Source: Bacteroidales bacterium (GTDB lineage: Bacteria > Bacteroidota > Bacteroidia > Bacteroidales > UBA932). Taken from it: DNA of 64,000 nt. Of the stretch, positions 18,253-28,427 are shown one piece after another. The notes under the pieces were generated by a model. That model worked only from the letters and a program-made list of their open reading frames with translations, did not search any database and had not been told where the DNA came from. Where the stretch lies: assembly GCA_028686425.1 (NCBI GenBank), contig JAQUBZ010000005.1:1-64000 (forward strand), given 5' to 3'. Position 1 is the first letter of the stretch; every line of letters begins with the position of its first letter. A program made the position numbers and the translations under genes.

Positions 18253-19049
18253 TACAACCTCTTTTTATATGATTGGTTCAAATCTACAATATCCTTGACA
18301 TAATTGTTAAGTTCTTCAAGTTCATCATCATTTTCAAGCTTTACTTCGTAGGATTTGTTAAATTGACGATACCCTTTTATGCCCTTGGTAATTTTGAGAA
18401 TCGGATTGATAAGGTAATAATTGAGAAAATAGTTGAACAGCAGTACCAATATCAACCCCAGAATGACAGATACAACTCCCGGCATAATACTTCTGTAGAA
18501 GCTGTCCTGAAGAGTTTGAGAATTTTGCACAAGAGCCTCCTGACTCTCTATTGTCAACTTCTGAATATAACTTTTCAATTTGGAGTATGTGGGCTGCAAT
18601 CTGCCGAAAAACCACTCTTTCCGGACATCATATCCATTCAACCATATATTTTCCGCTTCAGCAACTGTCTGCATATAAGCCGTATAGGCATAAATTACCG
18701 AATCTGCGGCAGACCGTTCGGCAGGTGTCAGAAACGTCTCTTTCAAGTCTGAAAAATATGATACGAACTTGTCGTCCCTTATCACCGATATATCGTCATG
18801 CCCCTCCTCTCCTCCTACTCCGTACATCAGTTTAAGATTGTAATTTTCAGTGACAGTCAGTAGTTCGCGTGCCGTATTGATGCTTTTTATATTGTCCGTA
18901 ATCAGTTCGGAGACATAATTGTTCATCCTGCTGAATTCAAAAATAGAAATCAGACTCGAAAAAAACAACACAATGCCTATTACGATAAACCCTAAAAATA
19001 CCTTTCTTTTTATGCCCAATTGAGATATTCCATTTAATTTAAAAATCAT
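18252..19049 (-). CDS. Orphan membrane protein with extracytoplasmic four-helix sensor and HAMP domain
   Basis: A 265-residue protein. Membrane segment 1 is at about residues 16-38, followed by an all-helical extracytoplasmic region of about 140 residues like the ligand domain of chemoreceptors. Segment 2 is at about 180-205. A HAMP linker (NPILKITKGIKGY onward to a C-terminal coiled coil) then ends at residue 265. No kinase, methyl-accepting, cyclase or other output domain follows. I chose the ATG at 19049: a -7 box at 19071-19078 would lie inside the longer TTG-start version. The stop overlaps the trkH start, so the pair is coupled; gating or sensing for TrkH is an inference. Confidence 0.7.
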   Translation of the reverse strand: MIFKLNGISQLGIKRKVFLGFIVIGIVLFFSSLISIFEFSRMNNYVSELITDNIKSINTARELLTVTENYNLKLMYGVGGEEGHDDISVIRDDKFVSYFSDLKETFLTPAERSAADSVIYAYTAYMQTVAEAENIWLNGYDVRKEWFFGRLQPTYSKLKSYIQKLTIESQEALVQNSQTLQDSFYRSIMPGVVSVILGLILVLLFNYFLNYYLINPILKITKGIKGYRQFNKSYEVKLENDDELEELNNYVKDIVDLNQSYKKRL

Positions 19050-19070
19050 ATCAGTACATACAAATAAATG

Positions 19071-19078
19071 CAAATCTA
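19071..19078 (-). promoter_or_regulatory. -7 promoter box of the HAMP-trkH unit
   Basis: The minus strand reads TAGATTTG, 21 bases upstream of the ATG at 19049. It should drive the five-gene unit down to 12583. Confidence 0.5.
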
Positions 19079-19199
19079 CAAAAAATAGTTAGATAATCTG
19101 CCGACTTCAACAATTCTTCAAATATGGGGACTAACCACCCTGTTTCCGCGTATCGAGAAAACTCACACAAATCGGCCCTGAAAAAGAGAAAAAGCATAT

Positions 19200-20030
19200 C
19201 TATCGCTGTAACTCTATATCAGTCTCAAACACAAAAGTTGCAGGGCCTGTCAGATAAATATCTCTGAATGAATTACCATCAAGTGGGATGAAATCCACTG
19301 ACAACTTGTCACCAAGTGTCTGAATATCAAAATTCACCCTTCCATGGTCCTTTGCATCTTCGGTAAAACATTCTGCTCCGTGAATATAAGCAGCAATGGA
19401 TGAAGCCGTAACTCCCGTGCCACATGCCCATGTCTCTGCCTCCACCCCTCTTTCGTATGTCCTCACCTTCAACTGTTCTGCCTCTTCCTCCACAAAATTA
19501 ATATTGGCTCCACTCGGAAAACGGTTGTCCCATCTCCACTTTTTCCCTTCACCGTCAACATCATAATTTGACACATCTTTAACAAAAATTACGAAATGTT
19601 CTGAACCTGTGTCAAGAAAATACCCCTCCGGCTGAATATCGACAGGAGAAGTGCCATCTGCCAATAACGGCAAATCCCTCATTTTCAGACGAACTATGCA
19701 GCGATGTGCTCCGTATTCGAGCAAATCGGCACGATGGTATCCGTCAATTGCCGTAAATTCAAAGTGACGGATCCCCCTGTGGGCGGCAAATGAGACGAGG
19801 CAGCGCCCACCGTTCCCGCACATTGTCCCTTCAAACCCGTCAGAGTTGTAATACTTCATGGTAAAGTCGTATTCATCACTGCCGCCAAGCAGCATAAGAC
19901 CATCCCCACCTATTCCGAATCTTCTATCACATAGCCATTTAACCTGTTCGTTTGATAGATTTATTTTGCCGTTCCTATTATCGATAATTACAAAATCATT
20001 ACCGGCTCCCTGGTATTTATAAACGTGCAT
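19200..20030 (-). CDS. dapF: Diaminopimelate epimerase
   Basis: A 276-residue two-domain enzyme that converts LL- to meso-diaminopimelate for peptidoglycan and lysine. The two active-site cysteines sit in MCGNGGRC (about residue 71) and WACGTGVTAS (about residue 205). It is the last gene of surE-lpxB-dapF, one base after lpxB. The product is the substrate of LysA, encoded about 20 kb to the right. Confidence 0.95.
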   Translation of the reverse strand: MHVYKYQGAGNDFVIIDNRNGKINLSNEQVKWLCDRRFGIGGDGLMLLGGSDEYDFTMKYYNSDGFEGTMCGNGGRCLVSFAAHRGIRHFEFTAIDGYHRADLLEYGAHRCIVRLKMRDLPLLADGTSPVDIQPEGYFLDTGSEHFVIFVKDVSNYDVDGEGKKWRWDNRFPSGANINFVEEEAEQLKVRTYERGVEAETWACGTGVTASSIAAYIHGAECFTEDAKDHGRVNFDIQTLGDKLSVDFIPLDGNSFRDIYLTGPATFVFETDIELQR

Positions 20031-20031
20031 A

Positions 20032-21174
20032 TTATTTTGATTTTAAAATATTTATCATTGCCGAGGCTATTTTATCGGAGGCTCCTCCACCTCCAAGCAC
20101 TTCTTTCAATCTTACATAATCTTCTTCCATATTCTCTCTATATTTATTGTCAAACACCAATTTGTCAAGCTCCTTCAACATCTTGTCCGGAGTAGCATCA
20201 TGCTGTATCAACTCTTTGAATATCAACTTATCAAGAATAAGATTGGCAAGACTTATATAGTTTACATGGACAAGCAGCCTTGCAAGCAGATATGTAATTT
20301 CGTTAAATCCGTAACATACCACTTGCGGTGTCCCTATCAAAGCTGCTTCAAGGCTTGCCGTGCCGGAACTGATAATAGCCGCATCTGCCTGTTTAACAAT
20401 AGAATATGTCTCACCATACAAAATTTTAATCTTTGAATCTTCAGGAAGATACTTGCGATATATCGATCTGTCTATGGATTTGGCTGCTGCCAATACAAGC
20501 TGATAATCAGTCCATTTGCTCTCTTTCATCAGAGATTCGAGAATCACAAACCTCGGAAGAAGATATTTTATCTCCGCTTCGCGACTTCCGGCAAGCAGAG
20601 CAATTACAGGCTTGTCTTGTAAAGATGTACGCCTTAGAAATTCATCCCTCGATTCAGTTGAACATTTATCTTGTGAAATACTATCTATGAGTGGATTACC
20701 AAAATAATGAGCATCAACGCCAAGTCTGTGAAAATATTCGATTTCAAAAGGAAAAATGATAAACAATTCATCAACATATTTCTTGATTTTCACGATACGC
20801 CCTTCACCCCTTGCCCACAATTTTGGGGCAATATAGTAGAATACTCTGATTCCGTGCGATTTGGCAAATTTTGCAATTTTAAGATTAAACCCCGGATAAT
20901 CAATCAGAATCACAACATCGGGACGATATGTAAGCAAATCTTCCTTGCAATACTCAAAATTGCGTCTGATCTTGTCTAATTTGGCGAAAACTTCCACCAA
21001 TCCCATTACGGCACTCTCCTTATAGTGTTTTACCAAAGTACCTCCCACAGAAGCCATCAGATCGCCTCCCCAAAAACGAAACTCACATTGAGGATCAACA
21101 TTCTTAATCCCCTTCATCAGATTGGACCCGTGAAGGTCTCCCGATGCCTCTCCTGCTATCAAATAGTATTTCAT
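20032..21174 (-). CDS. lpxB: Lipid-A-disaccharide synthase
   Basis: A 380-residue GT19 glycosyltransferase. It joins UDP-2,3-diacylglucosamine and lipid X to make the lipid A disaccharide at the inner face of the cytoplasmic membrane. Family marks include the N-terminal AGEASGDLHG, the central LLAGSREAEI and the sugar-nucleotide site SSGTASLEAALIGTP. It lies 6 bases after surE and one base before dapF, in one envelope-related unit. Confidence 0.95.
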   Translation of the reverse strand: MKYYLIAGEASGDLHGSNLMKGIKNVDPQCEFRFWGGDLMASVGGTLVKHYKESAVMGLVEVFAKLDKIRRNFEYCKEDLLTYRPDVVILIDYPGFNLKIAKFAKSHGIRVFYYIAPKLWARGEGRIVKIKKYVDELFIIFPFEIEYFHRLGVDAHYFGNPLIDSISQDKCSTESRDEFLRRTSLQDKPVIALLAGSREAEIKYLLPRFVILESLMKESKWTDYQLVLAAAKSIDRSIYRKYLPEDSKIKILYGETYSIVKQADAAIISSGTASLEAALIGTPQVVCYGFNEITYLLARLLVHVNYISLANLILDKLIFKELIQHDATPDKMLKELDKLVFDNKYRENMEEDYVRLKEVLGGGGASDKIASAMINILKSK

Positions 21175-21180
21175 GGCAAA

Positions 21181-22002
21181 TTATTCGAGATGCCAGATGT
21201 TTTTCAAACGGTTCATCTCTTCATAATCGGTATTATCGACACTGTGCGGCACAATGGAGACAAACGCATCATCAACCACCTTATGGTCTCCTCTTACACT
21301 TCCGGCCTCTTCAAGGTCGTAAAAACTGCCTACCATCCAATAGTAATCCTTTTTGTGTGGATCTGTTCTTTTCTCGAACTCTCTGACCCACCGTCCGTAG
21401 CCCTGATGTGCCATTTTTATCCCTTTTATGTCATTTTGAGGAAGATTGGGAATATTGACATTCAAATAGACACCCGGCTTGATTCCCGTATTCATGTACA
21501 ATTCTATTATTTTCCTCGAAAAATATATCGCTGCCGCAAAATCGGCTTTCAGATTATGAGTATTTATTGAAAATCCGAGTGAAGGTACTCCATATATGGT
21601 CCCCTCGGCAGCAGCGCCGAGAGTTCCTGAATAAACCGAAGCAACCGAGGCATTTGAGCCGTGATTGAATCCCGAAAGAAGCAAATCCGGCATTCCTCCC
21701 TCCTCAATAAAAAGATTCATTCCCATTTTAGCGCAATCCACAGGTGTCCCGGACAATGAAAAAAATCTGATGGCATGTAATCTGTCAGTCGCTTCAGTGT
21801 CACTGATTTTCTTCAATCTCAGAGGGGCATCAAGTGTAATTGAAGCCGATTTGCCCGACTGTGGAGTGGCAGGGGCAATTACCGTTACATTTCCGAACTC
21901 ACGTGCAAGTGTAGCCAACTCCACCAATCCCTTGGACTTAATTCCGTCATCATTGACCACCAGAATATCTCTCACGGTTTTATTTTTCAAACAAGTATTC
22001 AT
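21181..22002 (-). CDS. surE: 5'/3'-nucleotidase SurE
   Basis: A 273-residue metal-dependent nucleoside-monophosphate phosphatase. The family start ILVVNDDGIKSKG supplies the two metal-binding aspartates. The further motifs SGTPVDCAKMG, LSGFNHGSNAS and YSGTLGAAAEG are all present. It opens the surE-lpxB-dapF unit; a -7 box sits about 20 bases upstream. Confidence 0.95.
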   Translation of the reverse strand: MNTCLKNKTVRDILVVNDDGIKSKGLVELATLAREFGNVTVIAPATPQSGKSASITLDAPLRLKKISDTEATDRLHAIRFFSLSGTPVDCAKMGMNLFIEEGGMPDLLLSGFNHGSNASVASVYSGTLGAAAEGTIYGVPSLGFSINTHNLKADFAAAIYFSRKIIELYMNTGIKPGVYLNVNIPNLPQNDIKGIKMAHQGYGRWVREFEKRTDPHKKDYYWMVGSFYDLEEAGSVRGDHKVVDDAFVSIVPHSVDNTDYEEMNRLKNIWHLE

Positions 22003-22021
22003 TCATTTTATATTTAACCTG

Positions 22022-22029
22022 CAAATATA
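22022..22029 (-). promoter_or_regulatory. -7 promoter box of surE-lpxB-dapF
   Basis: The minus strand reads TATATTTG, followed by GC, 19 bases upstream of the surE ATG. Confidence 0.55.
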
Positions 22030-22063
22030 GTAAATTTTGCCCATAAAGTCACGGAGCGGCTTG

Positions 22064-23172
<1,109 letters not shown>

Positions 23173-23190
23173 TTTTTGATTAATAATGGT

Positions 23191-23219
23191 AAAAAGGCGA
23201 CCGTAAGGCCGCCTTTTTT
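23191..23219 (+). terminator. Bidirectional terminator between gapA and yggS
   Basis: AAAAAGGCG (23191-23199) pairs with CGCCTTTTT, with an inner CC/GG pair and a GTAA loop. The run of A before and T after the stem lets it serve both the rightward gapA and the leftward yggS. Confidence 0.85.
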
Positions 23220-23222
23220 ACT

Positions 23223-23882
23223 TCAAATTGTATTTCTGGCTCCGAAAATATTACTGCCTATCCTTACTATTGTCGCCCCTTCCTGCACAGCTATTCTGTA
23301 GTCATGGGACATCCCCATCGAGATTTGATCAAATCGGGACAATTCCGGAATGGAAATATTTCTGACATTATCATACAGATTATGCAATGAATGAAACTCG
23401 CTTCTCACCTGATTTTCATCATCGGTAAATGTAGCCATTCCCATCACCCCTCTGAAACATACATTTTTATACTCCGAAAAATCTATTGACAGTATCTCCC
23501 CGGCAGAGAAGCCCTGCTTGGTCTCTTCTTTTGCTATATGGGCTTCAAGCAGAATATCGGCAACTTTTCCCGTCAATCCGGCAAATTTGTCGATTTCCGA
23601 AAGAAGTTTCAACGAATCCACAGAGTGTATCAGAGATGCATACGGAAGCACCAACTTCAATTTGTTGGTTTGTAAATGTCCTATAAAATGCCATTCTATA
23701 TCTTTAGGCAGAGATTGCGCCTTTGCTGCAAACTCCTGAGGACGATTCTCGCCAAAACAGCGTTGCCCTGCACTGTATGCCGCCAGAATATCCTCATTGG
23801 GTTTGAATTTTGAAACTGCCACCAACTTTACAGTTGACGGCAGCTCCATTCTTAGTGAATTTATCTGAGATTCAATACTCAT
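23223..23882 (-). CDS. YggS/PLPBP family pyridoxal-phosphate-binding protein
   Basis: A 219-residue single-domain protein with the alanine-racemase-like barrel. The PLP lysine lies in VAVSKF near residue 24. Further family marks are FGENRPQE, WHFIGHLQTNK, SVDS, and the phosphate-binding end MGMSHDY...GATIVRIGSNIFG. It acts in vitamin B6 homeostasis, buffering and handing over PLP, with no known catalytic reaction. It follows yidC by 15 bases and ends at the shared terminator with gapA. Confidence 0.92.
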   Translation of the reverse strand: MSIESQINSLRMELPSTVKLVAVSKFKPNEDILAAYSAGQRCFGENRPQEFAAKAQSLPKDIEWHFIGHLQTNKLKLVLPYASLIHSVDSLKLLSEIDKFAGLTGKVADILLEAHIAKEETKQGFSAGEILSIDFSEYKNVCFRGVMGMATFTDDENQVRSEFHSLHNLYDNVRNISIPELSRFDQISMGMSHDYRIAVQEGATIVRIGSNIFGARNTI

Positions 23883-23897
23883 TAAATTGTGTTTTAA

Positions 23898-25760
23898 TTA
23901 TTTTCTTTTCTGATTCTTCATTTGCTCCTGTTGTGCTTTATATGCCGCATCAAGACGTTGCTGGAACTTGGATTTTTTCGGAGGTTCAGCCGAATTGGCT
24001 CTCTCTTTTAATTTGGCATAAAGCTTGTCTTCATCCACAAACCATTTGCGAATCACCCAGTTTTGTGCTATTGTAATGATATTGGAAAGCATATAGTAGT
24101 AGCTCAGACCTGCAGAAAAATTGTTACAAAGAACAACCATGAATATCGGCATAAACCATACCTGCATAAATTTCATGCCCGGCATCTGCTGATCATTCGC
24201 CATCTGCCCCATAGTCATTTTTGAATAGAAAAACATCGAAATACCCATCAATAAGGCGAATAGAGAGACGTGATCTCCATACAGAGGAATTTTGAAGCCC
24301 AGATTCAGAATCGAGTCGTATGCACTCAAGTCCGTTGCCCACAAAAAGCTCTGCTGTCTCAACTCGAATGACGCAGGGAAGAATCTGAACATTGCAAACA
24401 ATATAGGGAATTGAAGCAGCATCGGAAGACATCCTCCGAACATACTTACACCGGCCCTCTTGTAGAGATCCATTGTAGCCTGCTGTTTCTTCATGGCATC
24501 TTCCTGCTTAGGATATTTGGCGTTAATCTTGTCAATTTCAGGTTTCAACACCTTCATTTTTGCAGAAGACATATAAGACTTCAATGTCAGCGGCGATATG
24601 ACAAGTTTAAGCAATATGGTAAGTATCAGGATAATAAGGCCGTAACTTGCAATATATTTGCTCAGCCAGTTAAAGCACGGGATAATCACATATCTGTTGA
24701 TCGCCCCGATGATAGTGCCGCCGAGAGGAATTATTTTCTCAAACCCATAATCGTAACTTTTCAAAGTCGGGTAGTGATTAGGCCCGAAATAGAATTTCAA
24801 AGGAACCACATAATCCGAATTTCCGCTATCGAGGTCGATAAGCATTTCGGCCGCACTCTGCATCAAATCCTTATTGTGGTTATCTTCCGGATAGAATTTG
24901 TTGACAAGTGTACCTCCTGAAAAATTATTGTCCGCAACAAGGATTGCAGAGAAAAACTGTTGTTGGAATCCGAACCATTTAACATTGGCCGAGAAATTTT
25001 CAGTACTCGTCTCTTTTCTCAAACCGAGGGTTTTGACATCCTCGCTTCCCGTATATTTATAGGCAATCGTAGAATAATTCTTTTCATTGTCATAACCCTT
25101 TTCAAGGCGTGGAACATCAAGCACCCACTGCAACTTGAATTGAGTCGAACTTCTGTCAAGGATTCCCTCCATCGACACAAATCTCAGATTGTAATCGACC
25201 ATATAGCTCCCCTCAGCCAGAGAATAGATGCTTTCGATAAATGAATCTTCATCAAAATACAATCTCATTATAAGGGATGACTCATCTGACGAAATCATCT
25301 TGAAATTCAAATCATTGGTATTAAGCCACTGATTTGTATTAATCTCCAACCCCAAATCACTCTTGTCTTTACCTACGAGATATAGAGCGGAACTGTCGTA
25401 TGTATAATAGTTCTTGACAAGAACCTCATACGGTTGTGCCCCCTTGGACGAGACAGTAACTTTAATCTTGTCATTTTCAAGGACATAATACTCTGTCGAA
25501 GCAGTACTCGCTTCATTAAGCAAGTTATTCCGGTACACCGGAAATTCTTCATTTTCCGTATTGACAGATATTGTGTCATTCAATAATTCACGTGGTACAA
25601 GTGTATCATTCAGAGCATTTTCCATAGCCGTTACGGCCGCTAAAGAATCCAGATGAGCTCTTTGCTGCTGCTCTTTTTCAAATTGTTTGGTACTGTACCA
25701 ACTGAACAGGAGCAGAATTATTCCTATCAGGGCAAAACCTATTACACTGTTTTTCTTCAT
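23898..25760 (-). CDS. yidC: YidC membrane protein insertase
   Basis: A 620-residue insertase for inner-membrane proteins. It has an N-terminal membrane anchor (about 6-24), a large periplasmic beta-sandwich domain (about 50-360) and the five conserved C-terminal membrane segments (about 365-585), including LKPEIDKINAKYPK in the cytoplasmic loop. A basic, Gln/Lys-rich tail is suited to ribosome contact. It starts 2 bases after the DUF349 gene and precedes yggS by 15 bases; the three form one unit. Confidence 0.96.
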   Translation of the reverse strand: MKKNSVIGFALIGIILLLFSWYSTKQFEKEQQQRAHLDSLAAVTAMENALNDTLVPRELLNDTISVNTENEEFPVYRNNLLNEASTASTEYYVLENDKIKVTVSSKGAQPYEVLVKNYYTYDSSALYLVGKDKSDLGLEINTNQWLNTNDLNFKMISSDESSLIMRLYFDEDSFIESIYSLAEGSYMVDYNLRFVSMEGILDRSSTQFKLQWVLDVPRLEKGYDNEKNYSTIAYKYTGSEDVKTLGLRKETSTENFSANVKWFGFQQQFFSAILVADNNFSGGTLVNKFYPEDNHNKDLMQSAAEMLIDLDSGNSDYVVPLKFYFGPNHYPTLKSYDYGFEKIIPLGGTIIGAINRYVIIPCFNWLSKYIASYGLIILILTILLKLVISPLTLKSYMSSAKMKVLKPEIDKINAKYPKQEDAMKKQQATMDLYKRAGVSMFGGCLPMLLQFPILFAMFRFFPASFELRQQSFLWATDLSAYDSILNLGFKIPLYGDHVSLFALLMGISMFFYSKMTMGQMANDQQMPGMKFMQVWFMPIFMVVLCNNFSAGLSYYYMLSNIITIAQNWVIRKWFVDEDKLYAKLKERANSAEPPKKSKFQQRLDAAYKAQQEQMKNQKRK

Positions 25761-25762
25761 CT

Positions 25763-27664
25763 TTATTCTTCGGATTGCTGCTTGTCGATAGATTTGATTT
25801 TCTCTTCCAATTGAGAGAGCTCTTCCTTGGCAATCTCAATCTTTTTATTCAACTCTTCCAACAATGCATCGGCATTTTTGGATTTGGAGAAAAATCCCAT
25901 ATTGTTTTCCCAAGTGGCAATATCCTGTTCCTTCTTGATAAACTTCTGCACAAGCTTTTCTCTCTCTGTACGTATAGCTCTATCCGCCTTGCTGATGGTC
26001 TCTCCAAAGCGTCTGTGGTATCTTGAAATACGGCTTTCGCCTTCTGAAGCTGCAGAGCGCAAACCTTCAAACTGAGCGTCAAGAGCCTTTTTGAAAGCCT
26101 CCTGTATTTTGTTTTTCTCTTTAAAAGGGACGAATCCTATTTCGTTCCAGCGCACCTGAAAAGCTTTTAAAGCCTCAAAATTCTCGGCTCTCTCTTCTGC
26201 CGGCTGATAATTGTTAACCTCTTCGATAAGAGCAATCTTCTTCTTCAAGTTCTCTTCAAACTGAGAATCCTGAGATCCGAAATGCTTGTCCCTCTTCTCG
26301 AAAAACGAGTCACATGCGGCGCGGAATCTCTTCCATATTTGTTCGGACTTTTTGCGTGATACAGGGCCGATCTCTTTCCATTGTTTTTGAAGTTCAATCA
26401 GCAAATCGGATGTTTTCTTCCAATCTTCACTCTCCATAAGGGCTTCTGCCTGCTCGCAAAGAGCAATTTTCTTGTCCATATTGTCCTGCATCTGATTTTT
26501 GAAATCGGAATAGAACTCTCTCTTTCTCGAATAGAATGTGTCACAAGCTGCACGAAAACGATCATATACTTTCTGATTATCCTTTTTTGATGCAAAACCT
26601 ATCTTTTTCCACTCTTTCTGGATATTTTCAATCTCCTTTGATAGGGTGTTCCATGTATTGGAGTCTTTCACCTCTGTAGCAGAGATGGCTTCAACTTTCT
26701 CACATAGAGCTGACTTAGCCTCAAAATTCTCTTTCTGGTTTCCTTTTTGAGACTCAAAATACCCCTGATGTTTCTTATTTATTGCAGCAGTGGCTATTTT
26801 AAATCTTTCCCATATCGATTCTCTGTATTCTTTCTCCACCGGTCCGAATTCCTTCCACTCTTCATGAAGTTTCTGGAGGGCGCGAAAAGCAGATACTACA
26901 TTTTCTTCTTCTACAAGAGCCTCGGCTTTCTCACAAAGCTTCTCCTTTGCCTCAAGATTCTTCTTAAAATCGAGGTCGCGAAGCTCTTTGTTTATTTTGA
27001 CATAGTCATAGAACATCTCGACATAATGCTGATATGTGTCATAAATGTCTTTTACTTTATTTTGAGGAACAGGTCCGACTGCTCTCCATCTATCCTGAAT
27101 TTTGCGAAACTCGGGGAAAGTACGATTCAAATCTTCCTGACTTTCGAGTAGGTTCTTCAATTCTTCGATAATTTCAAGCTTGATTTTGAGATTCTCATCC
27201 TTTTTCTTCTCCTGTTCCTGCATAAAATCGGTACGTGCATTTCTATATCTGTTGTAAAGATCCTTAAATCCCCTTTCAATCTCTGCAAACGGATTGACTG
27301 AAACAACCTGATCTTCCCCCTCTGCCTCGGTATTTCCTGCAGATTCTGCCGGAACCTGATAGCCTATTGCTATTTTTTCTTTCTTCAAGGTCTTGTAAAA
27401 AGCAGCCTTCAGAACTTCTGCATTCTTGTAGAGCTTCTGCATATCGTCTCCGTCAAGTAGCTCCTGGAATATATCAATAATCTCCTTCAGCCCTTTGTCG
27501 GAATAGTCAACATGCTCTACAGGAGCCTCTTCCGGTGCATTTTTAGTTAATGTTTCATCAATTTGTTTATCGTTAACAGATTCAACGACTTGTTCGCTAA
27601 CTGTAGCAGATTGCTCTTGAATATCTTGTTGTTCTTGAGCAATTGGTTTAAGATCTTCACTCAT
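25763..27664 (-). CDS. DUF349 repeat protein
   Basis: A 633-residue, highly charged, mostly helical protein. Five DUF349 repeats of about 65-75 residues span roughly residues 150-520. Each has a pattern of charged helix, W(K/R)xxG(P/F)xxxxxxxxxWxRF and aromatic end. An acidic N-terminus rich in Glu/Gln and a C-terminal coiled coil flank them. The biochemical role of this family is not established to my knowledge. Here it is cotranscribed ahead of yidC, which suggests, without proof, a link to membrane-protein or ribosome-associated processes. A -7 box lies about 29 bases upstream. Confidence 0.85.
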   Translation of the reverse strand: MSEDLKPIAQEQQDIQEQSATVSEQVVESVNDKQIDETLTKNAPEEAPVEHVDYSDKGLKEIIDIFQELLDGDDMQKLYKNAEVLKAAFYKTLKKEKIAIGYQVPAESAGNTEAEGEDQVVSVNPFAEIERGFKDLYNRYRNARTDFMQEQEKKKDENLKIKLEIIEELKNLLESQEDLNRTFPEFRKIQDRWRAVGPVPQNKVKDIYDTYQHYVEMFYDYVKINKELRDLDFKKNLEAKEKLCEKAEALVEEENVVSAFRALQKLHEEWKEFGPVEKEYRESIWERFKIATAAINKKHQGYFESQKGNQKENFEAKSALCEKVEAISATEVKDSNTWNTLSKEIENIQKEWKKIGFASKKDNQKVYDRFRAACDTFYSRKREFYSDFKNQMQDNMDKKIALCEQAEALMESEDWKKTSDLLIELQKQWKEIGPVSRKKSEQIWKRFRAACDSFFEKRDKHFGSQDSQFEENLKKKIALIEEVNNYQPAEERAENFEALKAFQVRWNEIGFVPFKEKNKIQEAFKKALDAQFEGLRSAASEGESRISRYHRRFGETISKADRAIRTEREKLVQKFIKKEQDIATWENNMGFFSKSKNADALLEELNKKIEIAKEELSQLEEKIKSIDKQQSEE

Positions 27665-27692
27665 AAAATTAGTTTATTAAATTTCTAACTTG

Positions 27693-27700
27693 CAAATATA
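27693..27700 (-). promoter_or_regulatory. -7 promoter box of DUF349-yidC-yggS
   Basis: The minus strand reads TATATTTG followed by GC, 28 bases upstream of the DUF349 start. Confidence 0.55.
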
Positions 27701-27722
27701 GTTTTTTTTGTGGAATAAACAC

Positions 27723-27730
27723 TATTTTTG
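27723..27730 (+). promoter_or_regulatory. -7 promoter box of trmD, implying a leaderless transcript
   Basis: TATTTTTG matches TAnnTTTG and ends 7 bases before the trmD ATG at 27738, so the expected transcription start falls at or next to the start codon. Confidence 0.55.
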
Positions 27731-27737
27731 TGCCATT

Positions 27738-28427
27738 ATGAGAATAGATATACTTACAGTAGTACCGGAATTGTTGGAAAGTCCGCTCAATCACTCGATT
27801 ATCAAAAGAGCCAAAGAAAAATCCCTTGTAGAAATCCACATTCACAATATCAGGGAGTATGGAAAAGGGAGATACCATCAAGTAGATGATTACGGATTCG
27901 GCGGTGATGCAGGAATGATTATGATGATCGAACCGGTATTTACAATTATCGAAAAGCTGAAAAAGGAGCGCAATTACGATGAGGTCGTCTATACCTCTCC
28001 CGATGGCGAAATTCTAAACCAGGGGATGGCCAACGAACTTTCTTGTAAGGACAACATCATAATACTCTGCGGTCATTACAAGGGGATAGACCACAGAATA
28101 CGGGAACACTTGATTACCAGAGAAATATCTGTGGGAGACTACGTTCTTAGCGGGGGAGAAATACCTGCTGCCGTAATCTGTGATGCCGTCGTGAGACTTA
28201 TTCCGGGAGCCATCGGTGATGAAACTTCTGCACTGTCGGATTCATTCCAAGACGGACTGCTCGCCCCTCCCATCTATACAAGACCTTCCGAATTCAACGG
28301 ATGGAAAGTTCCCGATGTTCTGTTGAGCGGCAATCCTGTACTGATTAAAGAGTGGCAGGAAGCCCAAGCTCTCGAAAGAACCAAGAGGCTTCGTCCTCAA
28401 CTTCTTGACAATCAGAAAGAAAATTAA
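27738..28427 (+). CDS. trmD: tRNA (guanine-N1)-methyltransferase TrmD
   Basis: A 229-residue SPOUT methyltransferase that makes m1G37 in tRNAs and prevents +1 frameshifting. It has the N-terminal [10 protein letters not shown], the GGDAGMIM segment, the SAM-binding trefoil knot ([25 protein letters not shown]) and the C-terminal [12 protein letters not shown] start at ATG 27738; an upstream frame extension would overlap its promoter box. Unlike many bacteria, trmD here is not in an rpsP-rimM-rplS operon. The 3' end overlaps the convergent polyferredoxin gene by 4 bases. Confidence 0.95.
   Translation: MRIDILTVVPELLESPLNHSIIKRAKEKSLVEIHIHNIREYGKGRYHQVDDYGFGGDAGMIMMIEPVFTIIEKLKKERNYDEVVYTSPDGEILNQGMANELSCKDNIIILCGHYKGIDHRIREHLITREISVGDYVLSGGEIPAAVICDAVVRLIPGAIGDETSALSDSFQDGLLAPPIYTRPSEFNGWKVPDVLLSGNPVLIKEWQEAQALERTKRLRPQLLDNQKEN

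Noticed and set aside
19050..19073. TTG start extending the HAMP protein by eight residues
   Set aside because: The -7 box at 19071-19078 overlaps that start codon, so the message would begin downstream of it.
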